Part shown: in pieces, positions 45,101 through 57,100 of the stretch
Layout of the letters: each line of letters begins with the position of its first letter
Position numbering within the stretch: the first letter of the stretch is position 1
NCBI RefSeq assembly: GCF_000224145.3
Contig: NC_020166.2
Location: 9,452,752 to 9,516,751 of the forward strand
Direction of reading: 5' to 3'
Source of the DNA: Ciona intestinalis
Lineage: Eukaryota > Chordata > Ascidiacea > Phlebobranchia > Cionidae
Length of the DNA: 64,000 nucleotides
Position numbers and translations under genes: made by a program
The notes under the pieces: model-generated
The model's database searches: none
What the model saw: only the letters and a program-made list of their open reading frames with translations
What the model was told of the DNA's origin: nothing

Positions 45101-48100
45101 GCTTTGGTGCCTCTAACGTAACCCATCGTTTATGGGTTCAAAGCTTGTCCCTGCTACTATTGTAGGCGTATGTGTGTCTCTGGACAATACAGTTGACGGC
45201 AAGTTCTTTAACCCAGGCAGACGAAACGTTGGAAAACACTACGTTTTTATACCAGATGAGCCACCAATATATTATTTTATGCCTGGTAGTAGAAGTATCA
45301 GAACAAAAAAACATACCTCAAAGGTGCATACGTCGTAGATTGTATAAGGTGGCACGAGGTGTTTGCAATAGAACACCTGTGTTATAACGACTGTTGTTTT
45401 CCGGCCACGCTAGGATAAAGCAAGTTAGTTACATTTAGTTTTCAATATTGGTCAAACAGGTTTACATGGTCGGTTAGTCCGTTAGTCGTTTGGAGTAAAA
45501 TTACCAATGTTTTCATTCCTTTTTCTGAGTCCACTTGGTAGTAAATAATACATATTTACAGATTTATAAAACCGTATCCTCACGGTTCTAAAATAGGGTT
45601 GTTAAAAACCGGATTAGAAGATATGGGATATTAGGTGCTAATGGTATCCATCTTACCCCACGTCCTTATTTTAACACTTCGTGTCAGAACAGACGTTGGG
45701 TAAGCCTACGGGCAGTGCGGTTAACACAGCATATTTGCGCATAATTAATGCGATAATTTAAACAATAAAGAGGCCAGAAGTTGATTTGTGCAATATTATA
45801 ACACTGTGTTGCTGTATGACGTTAATTGTTGCACCGTTATTGTTTTCATGGTAACTTATACATTTGCTGTATTCACACATTATCTGCTCACTGTCTGGTT
45901 ATAAAATAGGTGTCTTCTTACACCGGTAATGCATGGTGTATTCATACACCTCTTGCTCACTGTCAAGTATTACATGAGTGTCTTCTTATACATCAGACAC
46001 ACATGGTGTATTCATACACCTCATGTTCACTGTCTAGTTATAACATAGGTGCCTTTTCTTATACACCTGATACTCACCGTCGAGGGATAATATAACCACC
46101 TCCTTACACACAACATAGTAATCAACTAATGTATTCCAGGGTTTGCGGTTCAAATGACATTCCCAGGAGAAGATCCACGTAAAGAGGCGTTTCTTGTCAA
46201 CTCAGTCAACCAGTATATTTGTGACATCCACGAAGCTGAAAGTGATGAAACACAAACTGTTTGCTACACAAGGTGAACCATATTTATATTCAGTGTGAAA
46301 TTCTATAACGAGCCATGGGACCCTAGATAAGCCAGTGTTGGCACATTACCCGAACATTGTATTTGCACATATTATTTTATATATGTGAGGTCCTGCAGCA
46401 AGGCACGTCAAGGAAGCTGCGATTTGTTTTTACCCTAACATTGTATATGCACATTATGTTATGTTTTAACCTGGATGTACCCATTAACTGTCATGTTTAT
46501 ACTTTATGTAAAGTGTATCTTGTGTAAGATTTTTACATAAAGTCTATATATAGAGAGATGACACAGGGAACATACTACATTCGAATGAAATTAAATGGAG
46601 TGTGGTTGGAAAACAGTCATTACTGCAACAATGATTATACAAGCTGGAATTGTAGATTTCATGTGGGTTGTTATGTTATAATACCAATCGTTATAAAAAA
46701 TATTGTCCGGCGCTGTACGACAGTGGTGAGCGAATCTGCCTCTTACTTAGGGGTTGTGGGTTTAAGACTCATCACTGCTATTCTTGTATAAGCTGGCTTG
46801 AGGTGTATGAAACAGAACACCTGTGTTATAACAAATGTCGTTTTCTGCCTATGCAAAGGTAAAGAAAGTTACTTTTATTCATATTCATTAAGTTATAATA
46901 CATATTACAGTTCACAATCTTTGAGGGGTTAACCAAATATAAAGGTTAATCAATACTAATAGGAAGAATGGGAACAGTAAGTTTTCATGAATAAGACAAT
47001 TGAATTTTAACTTGGTACCACTGTAGTATTCTATTTTATTCCATGCGCAAGATCCTAGAGCATGGACCAGGGATTTAGGCCAGAGTTACCTTGTTACCCT
47101 TGACACCCAGGGTGTTTTGTATGTTATATTTAACTTTGGTTATTCAACATGACACACATGAAAGTCAGTGCAGTAAAATATAATTTATTTTACCAAAACG
47201 TTACTTTATTATGTTATGCCTGGTAGCAACAATAGCAGAATAAATGATTTATCTTATAAATTGATTTGTCATGTGACTTGAGACTAAGCCAGACAGAAGA
47301 TGGGAAACCTTTTTATTCTATTTTCTCATCTCATTTGGTAGTAAACAGAACATTCAAAGAATTATAAAACTTTATCCCACGACTCCCATAGACCCATTTT
47401 AACTGTTAAAAAAACGAAGGTATTTGGATATTATGTGCTAAAGGTGTCTTGTCTTTCCCCACCTTACTATATTTTCTATTCAAGTTTGTTACAATGTATA
47501 ATACAACAGGTGAACAATGGACACACTCCATTGGTTCAATCATTGAATGCAACCACACTGGAACCTCAATCTCTGATTAAAGTTCGGGGCCGAATCTTCA
47601 CAAACAAAATAAGCTCCGCTGTAGCTGCAGCAACAAACGGAAAAACTTCAAATATAGCCAGAATCTGGTTGACTTCAGGGCAATGTGATCACTTGAAAGA
47701 CACCGACGTTCCGTGAGTTTATAAATTTAATTAGGTTATATATTAAAATATAAGAGGCATCATATATTTATTCGCAGTGTGTTATTATGTGGTAAGACTT
47801 TATTGTGGCACTTATTTTATATCACTTTACAATAAGATACAAGTATTTCCTTACCTCTGCTACCAGGGATATTGTAACATCTTTGTGGTATGTAACATCT
47901 TTGTCCTCTAGTGTAAAATATTAAATTAATTTAAACGTTTCGTCTGCAATAGTACAAGCATGGTGTTGTGGTGTCAAACTCCAATAAAGTCCTACTGAAT
48001 GGCGATAAAACGTTGAGATAAAGTAGATTCTTTAACTGTAGGAACCAAAAGTATATAATATTACAGGTAGTTCATTATATAATCACCCTCACATTTGTGC

Positions 48101-51100
48101 TTTTCTTCATGAACACCAGGTATGACCTCTCCCTTGATGGAACACATTCAGACTGGGGATCCATCACTTGCAAGATCAGAAGCAAATATGTTGGCAACCA
48201 AAACTTTTCCTTCATCGTCAGTGATGGATTTGGACGATCGCGGCCGTATGGATCAACCAAACATCTAAGTGCAGATAACAGGATCTACATGCTACAGACC
48301 TATGCAGGTGGGTATTGGGGTGGAATTATAATGCAAATGCTTTTGTGCTGCTCAATTCGTTTGTGTTTTATGCACCTTAGCTACCCAATTTTATAATATA
48401 CATGTTACAGTTATAAATTATTGATGTTTTTTTTAAAGAACTGTTTTTACACTTCCACTAAAAACCTCTAATATACCATCAGCCATATATCTTTTGAGTT
48501 GTTTGAAACAAATATGTTTTCTCTGCAGTTGTGACGGATGTGTCACCAAAACAAGGGAGCACTGCTGGTGGGACCATGCTTACTATATCTGGGAGAAACT
48601 TTGATGATCAATCTGGGATCAGAGCTCGAGTAATAAACTTAATAGTTATTACCTTTGTTCTGCTTTCCGACATAACTCCGCATTTTCTCTGTTTGCCTGA
48701 CATAATGGAGATCAAAATAATAATAAAAAAGTTATAGGGCTTTACTGCCTACAAGGTTACATACGTGGTAACTCGTAAACAGTCACTAGGTGTATGAAAC
48801 ACAACACCTGTGTTACAATGACTGCCATTGCCAGGCGCTGAAAGAATATTTGAATAAATGAATGAAATTTACTTTATCGCATGGCAGGAAAACGACAGTC
48901 CTTATAACACGGGTGTTTATACACCCCGTGCCAGCTTACGAGTTACCATATATGTTACTTTATGGGTATTTTTATATTTAATCGTTTATTTGTTTATTGA
49001 GGACATGCATAAAGTTATTGCCATATAAACATTAATACAAACCCAGGTTACTAAACTTGGTTTCAACAGGTATTGGTTGGAGGGGTAGCTTGCACAGTGA
49101 CAAGCGTCACTGACAACCAAATCATTTGTAAGACTGCCACCGAACCTGTGACAAACAAGAGTGTCTACGCCGGGGGTCGGGGGCTAAAGGTGGAGGTTTT
49201 CCCGGCCATTACTGATATTGATGGAACATTGAACACCACCGTGTCCGGTAAGTTATTCAGTGGTAGTTCCGCTAATTCAAACCAGATGGTTTTAACTTAT
49301 TATGTTTTTAAACATCCCAATTGTTTGACCAAAGCCTTGTCCAGATTATACCGCACTGTAGGGCAGTGGTTGGAGCACTTGCTTCTAGCCTACAGTGTAG
49401 TGATTTGCAGTTTGTTGGCCGAATATGTCCTTGGGACACCAAAAAAATTGCTTGAACCCAGTGCTCATTAATGGTTGTCTTAAATTGTCAGCCATACATT
49501 ACAAACATCCACCATAATTAATCATCACAAAATTGCATGTAGTAACTTATAAGTATGCACAAGGTTAAAATTGCCTTTTCCTTGTACCTAGTTACTTAAA
49601 CGTTTTTTCGAATAAAACCCTTTTAAACAAAAGATCATATTTAGTGAATTATTTACAATTCCTTTGTCCAACCAGGTTACTTCACTCGCCACACTGACAA
49701 ATCTGAGTCTGGATCCATCAATGGAAATAACTTTGTCTCCCGTACCCGAGGTTTCTATTTCCCTGCTGTCACTGGAGGGCATATATTTCATCTCACCGCT
49801 GACGACAGGGCAGACCTTTATATTAATACTAATGGAGAGGATGAAGCTGGAAAAGTTAGTTTAATGTTTAGTTTAGTTTCTATCTCCCATATATTGTGCA
49901 GTACCGCTCAATATATAACTTTTATTTGTGTATTCAGAATTAAGTTGTACAAGATTAGGATTTTTCTTTCTCTTATACATTGTGTGGTGCCATGACATAG
50001 GATAAAGTTTTATTAGTGCAATATTCACTGTAATGCAGTATAAAAGTTACATGAACAGATTAGTACTTTTATGAACCTGCTTTGTCTGGTTTAAAAACAT
50101 ATACCCACAGGTCCAAATCGGATACTGAAGTATTCCAAACCCGTTTTTAAAGAATGCCTTGTGGAATTGTGGAAAAGTCTGTTTCAAACTTCATTTAAGT
50201 CACCATGTGTAGGTGGTTTGTTGTCACACAGTTTAGGCCGGGGATCCTTTTTTGGCTAATGCTGCCATAGAGCGTACATATTTTTAATTGACATGAACTG
50301 CTACCTATATTTTTAACACAAAAAAATCTGACTTGCTAGCCTTGAGTTACCTACCTCTGAATTAAGACCACCCTCTAATGAGGTTGAAATTTACATTTAC
50401 AGGCAAAGATAATCACATCTGGTGGCTACAGTGCTTCGGTAACATTACAAGCAAAGACTCCACATTTCTTTGAGATCCGCCACCTCCAAGGGGGTGGGGG
50501 TGCTAACTTTAAACTGAGGGTAAAGGTTGACACTACCAATTACACACCAGAAAACACAGGTTTACATTGTTTACATTGTATAGTCTGTAGGATGTAACGG
50601 TCACATTTATTATCCTAAACAAGCTTTTATAAACTCTCTCGTTCTTCGTTGTCATGACCGAAGAGACGAAACAAATTTCATTTATCCATTCATTTATACC
50701 AACTTAATGATAATAATAATACTTATTGTTTTGCTTGGGCAGCGACAGTCTTTATAACAAGGGTGTTTTGTGTCATATACCTCATGCATGCTTAAAGGTT
50801 ACCAAAGTTTGTGTAAATGTATTGATTTGATGTTTTCTTTTTATTTAAAACATTTTACTTTAACTTCTAAAAATGCTTTAGAGTGAACGACTTAAACCTG
50901 TATGACACAGATTCTTCTTCTTCTTCTTTTTAAAGTGTTTGTAATTCTTCGCAGCCGCAATCGAGAAGACATTATTATAATATTATTACTACCAACAAAT
51001 GAATACAAATAAAATTTTCTTTCTTCGTTTACAGCTCTTGCAGTCACTGAAGTTCAAAACATTGCCATCACATCCCAAGTTGATCAGGAGCATCAGTCAA

Positions 51101-54100
51101 TCTCACTTGAGGACTGGGTTGAACAGACTTCTGTATCGTCGCAGTGGACCATTGAGACAACATGTAATATCAGTTCATGCATTGGACATTCGTTCACCAT
51201 CACTGTGTTTAAGACTTCAACAGGTTAGAGTTTGCTTGTTGTGTGTTCAGTAAGGGGTGGAATATGAATCTGACATGATGAGGTGTATGAAGCCACCATC
51301 TGTGGTTTGCATTTGCATTGCCTTTTCCTTGGTTTTCAAGGATAATGTGAAAATATCCTATCTTGACAGTGAGCATAAAGTGTATAAAAGCACCACATGT
51401 GATGTAACAAATTGATGGGATTACTGGTTGGGTGATTATTGTTACTGGATGCTGCTACATTGTGGGCATTAGTGTCATTGGGCAAATTACAACCCTGTGG
51501 TTGCTTACGAGTTGTTCAAATTGTCAGCCTACATTACAAAATAAATGAAAAGCTGCAAACATAATTACCCACAAAGTTGTGTACGTGGTACCTTGTAAGC
51601 GAGCAGAAGGTGTATGAAAAGAAACAATTCTTTTCTCTAATGACCGCTGATGACCCGCCATGCGAGGATAAATAAATTACACTTTTTCAAATCATCTCTA
51701 CAGATCCTATTTGGTTTGGAGCCTCAGAGATCGAAGTAAAGTCTGCGATTATGTCCTTGATTGCCATAAATGATGAAGCTGTCAATGTGACGCATGCAAA
51801 TGGAACATATAATGTCACTTTTGAAACTACCAGAGGTTAGTCAGGTGTATTTAGTGATTATGCGTTTAACTTTAGTTAGTAGCTTATCGAATAAAGTTGT
51901 TTATAAAACAGACCTTCTGGCATTTATTTGCGTATGGAGATTTCAACATTTTAAACAGGTCGTTTTGATCAGGGTGAAACGACCTGTATAAAAAGTTTAA
52001 AGTTGGTACTTATATAAATGCGAGAAAATGTGTTTTACAAAACAAATATATTATGCCTGGCAGCAGCAGTATATGTTTTTACTTTTAAAAATAGATAGTG
52101 GTAGAAGTTTTGAAAATAGATGGTGGAATTATTTTAGAATAAATTTATTTAAATAAAACCAAGTGTAATATCTGCTGCTACTACATTGGTCGGAACCCTA
52201 GTTTAACTAGCCAAGTTCTGTTAACAATTTTTTTTTTATAATTGTAGCAAACTGAGATAATTTTTATGCATGTTAATATGTAAAACCTGTTTGTAAAATT
52301 CAAGTTAAACTATTTTGGTTAAATATTAACAATGGTGATTAACAATATCATATTCCGTACAGGGCAATATGATTTCAGCGCCACCAGTAACAGTCCCGAC
52401 TTATTGGTGACAACTACAGAGGTCCAGGCTGGCATACCAAAGTTAGACACCTTCACCCTGACTGTTGATGGATACATATCGGCACCAATTGCTTACGATG
52501 CTCCTGCTTTGGTTGTTACTAATGCCATCTATGGTTTGTTTGGGCCAAGATGTCCGAATGAACTTGGACCAGCATTGGCTAAGAATGCTTTCAAGCATTT
52601 GTAAGTTCATTGGTCTTCAATGAAGCTTTTTACCTTTTAGTTTATAAATATCTTTAATTTATATTATCTATAGTCTATAATATCTTTGATACTTTTTTGT
52701 ATATGCAACCTTTTTGGTTGCCTTTCAAATAAACTTTTAAAGTTAAAATTTAGTATGTAGTATTAATACGAACAACCATATATGTATAACACGATTGTTT
52801 TTATTTTCATAAGTATCAGTTTTAAACCAAACTAACCCCTGTAATGTCAGTTTTTAAACTAAAATCTATAAAAAATAAAAACATTTATGACATGTATATG
52901 ACATGTTATGTATATTTTGAAACATTTATTCTGTTTATTTGTTTCAGTGATTATGAGACAAACAGTGGTGTTTATTCTGGTGGTATTTCAAGTGAGAATT
53001 CATTTTGTGGAACCCGTTCACTTAAAAATCCAAGGTTTCTTTTCAACCAATGGAGTCATTCTTACATGAACGCAATTTATAAAAAGGTTGTTGGGTTGAG
53101 TTATACTTTTGTATGTTTGGTGTACAAGAAGTCACTTATATTATAACTTGACAGTGAGCAGGAGGTGTATGAATACACTATGTATGTCTGGTGTATAAGA
53201 AGGCACCCATGTTATAACTTAACAGTGAGCATGAGGTGTATGAATACACCATGTGTGTCTGGTGTATAAGAAGACACCCATGTTATAACTTGACAGTGAG
53301 CATGAGGTGTATGAATACACTATGTATGTCTGGTGTATAAGATGCAATCATGTCATAATTCGACATGAAGCATGAATTCTAGTTGTAGTAGTTTACAACT
53401 AACAATTAACATCCAGGTTTGCTTTGCTTATATTGGAGACATCAACAGCCACCTATGGATAAGTTACCTGTTTGAAGATGTTGACAATGATAATGCCGTC
53501 GTGCAACAATATCTTGTTCCGTTCAATGGGCTGGGATTGGAAGACACAACAATATGGAAACACGTCTGCATTGATGTAGAACAGCTTCTTAAAGGGAGTA
53601 AGTAGTTTGTGTTTTATTTGTTGCGCACACCATAGACACCATGCTTGCTTATTCTTAGATTTAAAATAAAGATTTAATTTTCTTTGGCCATTACAATGAT
53701 CGTGGGCATATTTGTTACAAGACACAAAACTGCAGTTGCTCTAACTCAGCGGCCACTGATGGTTTTTCAAAAATGTCCTCCATACAGAAAAGCAATCACC
53801 AAAAAGTTACACACACTTAATGGTTAATTGTCATAAACAACTACTATTTCCGCCTCACACGAGTATGAATAAATTTTGCTTATTCATATTTTGTATAAGT
53901 CTCATCAGTTCTAATATTACAGGACACGCAAATGGTTACAACTTTATGGTTCAGCAACTTTACATCTCGCATGGTTCAGATCCCAGATACTGACCTCTAT
54001 GTTGATAACTTCTTTATTGCTAGCTCTGTCAATCTGTTAGACCACAAAATTCAAGGTATGTTTCATAATTTTTATTTCTATAATAATGAATGATTGGATG

Positions 54101-57100
54101 TTTCAAAGCCATACTGTATTTGACAGTTTTACGAGATTTTAAGACTACTGTATTTCATCTAATACCCTTCTCTTTTAAAATTTGTTCTTTGCTACTGCAT
54201 ACAAAGAAATAGATTAAAAAGGAATGTTACAAATTTGAACTTGTGTGTTTCAAGCAAATAATGTCCCTACTAGCAAATAATGTCCTCAAGCAAATAATGT
54301 CCCTAATAAATAAGGCAAAAAATCATTTATCTGAAGTAATATATCGTGCAAACTTACACACACATATGTACAGTAAATACTTTTCTATTCATTTAAATGA
54401 ATGATCTTATTTTACAATAATAGCCCCCTTAAGGTGGCTGTACACAGTATTTGGCATGCGAATTCGCTTGCGATGCCGTATGCAAGCCCATTACCGAGTT
54501 CCGCATGCGGCAGCGAAATCCGCACAAAACAGACAAAACTGACGAATTCTGGATACTGTGTACAGCTACCTTTAGTTAAGGGTTTGACCATGTGCCTATT
54601 AACAAAGATTGCCGGTTTTAATGCTCCCCTTTTTATTTTAAGACATTTAATATTTAATATACAACTACTATTGTTAATTTACAATGATTTTATTATAACA
54701 TCAGAAATGCAGAGGCGAATCCAGCCTTCAGCTGTTCCTTCAATCAAACTTGAACGTCTCACTGTGACAAAAACAAACAACACTTTTAATGTCACATTTT
54801 ACCCAACCAACTGTGGCAGCCATTTCCCTCTTCTAGGTAAGAAGTTTCTTTTTGCAACATCATTTTACTTGAAAAAACATTTACAATAATCTAAAATATA
54901 AAGTATACATGTTAATGATATTTGGTTGACAGGTCAAATTTGCTATGAAATGTTTAAATTACGTGCTTATTCATTTTACCTTTTTAAAATGACATTTCGG
55001 TTCAATACAAACATATTACGTGCCCATTTATTTCTACCTTCTTTAAATGATGTTTCTGTTTAATATTAGCCATAATGCATGCCCATTTACTTTGTTTAAA
55101 TTAGCGGTTTAACTATTGTTAGTACACAATTTTGACAACAAAATAATCTTTACCCAGGTGTGGCCTTTTCGAACCAAACAACTCAAGTAAGTTCAGATGA
55201 AGCTGTTTATGGAAATGACTGGAACTCTACCAGCAGAGTGAGTAATGGGATCTATTGTTTTTTAAACCAGGGATAGTTTTGTAAGATCAGCGTTTTTTGA
55301 ATTCTAAATTAATTTAGATAAAAAAGCTATTAATAAATCAGGTTCAAAGTGTCTGGCAACTATCGATACACTTATAATATTTGATTAGAGGTTACAGACC
55401 GCCATTCCAACGGTTTCTGGTTTGAAGCTCTGGATATCATTATTTAACTATAATAAGATGGCAAGTGATGCCCTGTCCTTGTATACTTATTGTTAAAAAC
55501 CTTTGCACTTTTCAGAATATTTATTATAATTGTGTTCTAAATTACTTTTAAAAGAAGTTAAAGCAGGGAAATGACAATCGGTATAACATGAGAATTCTGT
55601 TTCGTACACTTCATGCCTCCTTATGAGTTACTAGGGATATAACTTTGTGATTGCTAGTTTTGTATGGCTGACAATATAGACAACCCATTAGTGACCCTTA
55701 TAACCATCGGTTCTCACCAAGCAATCCACACAGGTGCGAGTAACAAGGTTGGTATCAGCCACACCAGCAGTGACCGGGACATTCGATATCTCATTTTCTG
55801 ATGCTTCATATGGTTCTTTATCAGCTCTTCCTACCAACATATCTGCGGATGATTTAACTCTGCAACTACAAAGCTTGCCTGGGGTGAATACAGTGCATGT
55901 TGTCAAAAGTGGAAACTGTTTTGGGTAAGCTGATGTGTACACGTTATAGGTGCCAGAGCTAAGAAAGGCTTTATTGAAGAAGACTTCTTTATAGAAAAGA
56001 ATCACTTTAATAGAGTGTTTATAAATGCTTCAGCCTTCAGTAGGTTCTAGATGGTAGCACTCTAGATGCTGGCGTAATGGAGTAAGCAACCTATGCTCCA
56101 TATCTTCATGCATTTAAAAAGCAAATTATCTTGTATATATTTAATTAAAACCTTTCATAGATATTCTTGGAAAATGACATTTTTATCACCTGGAGGCAAG
56201 TACCCAGCCATCACAGCTAATGGTACAAACATTGTTGGGAAATTTCCTGTATTGACACCCACTGTAGTAACAGAGGGGGGTATTAACATGAACCCAATTT
56301 ATGGAGATTTCTTTAGCACTGGACATAGTCAGCCCCAGGTTAGTATAGCTATAGCTATGATGTTTATGTAAAATATTACACTCTTCCTTGCATGGTAGGG
56401 CAATAGCAGTCGTTATAGCATGGGTGTTTTGTTTATGAGTTACTATGTGTGTAACTTTTTGGGTGATTGTACTAATATGTTCCACAATTTGGACAAAAAT
56501 TATTATAACTTTGCTTACCAAATGTATGGGAGTTATTAGTCACCAAATGTAAAAAATTACTTTTATATTATGCTTAGCAGCAATATTTCATTGCTGCTTT
56601 TCATTTTCATACTAAAGTTGTCTTCTACACATCATATACCATGCAAGATAGCTATAATAAAGGCAACACATCTATACATGTAACTTCAGGTTCAAGTTTA
56701 CATCAACAATATTCCATCAAAATGTGACGGAGATTACGACAGCGATGCAGGGACATCGTGTGGCTTTAAATGGTCGTCAACGGCAACCCCAACTTTGACG
56801 AATGTAGCACCTACTAGTGCCCAGAAAGGGGAAACAATTACTTTAACAGGTAACATAGATTTTATTAGGTTTAACACCCTAACTCATTGGTTAGAGATTA
56901 ATATTTAATGCTTGAGACTAATAGGCGTAACGTGTAACTGTACTTGGGCAAGAGTTAAACTTTGATCCAACCAGTTGCACTTTTTGGTTGTAGCACTATA
57001 GTTGTTAGGATATTGGAACAACTGTGGCCAAATGTCTATTCATATGGCATGTCAATCTCACATATGTTAAACAGAACACTGAATAGAACATTATTATTTT

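Larger units (their letters stand above)
42157..49247 (+). other. fibrocystin-L-like exons 1-8: signal peptide and first IPT domains
   Basis: Exons: 42157-42217, 44845-44928, 46140-46272, 46554-46662, 47510-47712, 48120-48307, 48529-48629 and 49070-49247. Exon 1 encodes MGRVIAYVFLYVIGIIVTSE, a signal peptide. Exons 2-4 make an IPT domain (YMTPKYGGENGATQIKIFGR, ..CDIHEAESDETQTVCYTR, GTYYIRMKLNGVWL). Exons 5-6 make a second, more diverged unit (SLIKVRGRIFTNK, DWGSITCKIRSKYVG, NQNFSFIVSDGFGRS). Exons 7-8 make a typical one (VTDVSPKQGSTAGGTMLTIS, VLVGGVACTVTSVTDNQIIC). The donor of exon 7 (CGA|GTAATA) is weak but keeps the frame. Confidence 0.8.
49676..55924 (+). other. fibrocystin-L-like exons 9-19: PA14 domain and following beta-rich region
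   Basis: Exons: 49676-49854, 50403-50559, 51035-51223, 51704-51835, 52363-52600, 52948-53086, 53417-53597, 53923-54055, 54705-54836, 55158-55237 and 55734-55924. Exons 9-10 are a PA14 domain (YFTRHTDKSESG, FYFPAVTGGHIFHLTADDRA with DLYIN, then PHFFEIRHLQGGGG). Exons 13-16 read like a secreted beta-sandwich region (CFAYIGDINSHLWISYLFED, LYVDNFFIASS). Exon 16 has a frame break near 53982-53984: the first half reads HANGYNFMVQQLYISHGSD and the second PDTDLYVDNFF, one base out of register. Confidence 0.75.

Noticed and set aside
45083-45145. tRNA gene
   Set aside because: A and B boxes belong to a SINE head; no cloverleaf with paired acceptor ends can be drawn.
53923-54010. Alternative frame DTQMVTTLWFSNF for the start of exon 16
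   Set aside because: It does not fit the phase left by exon 15 and looks less like the family than HANGYNFMVQQLYIS.
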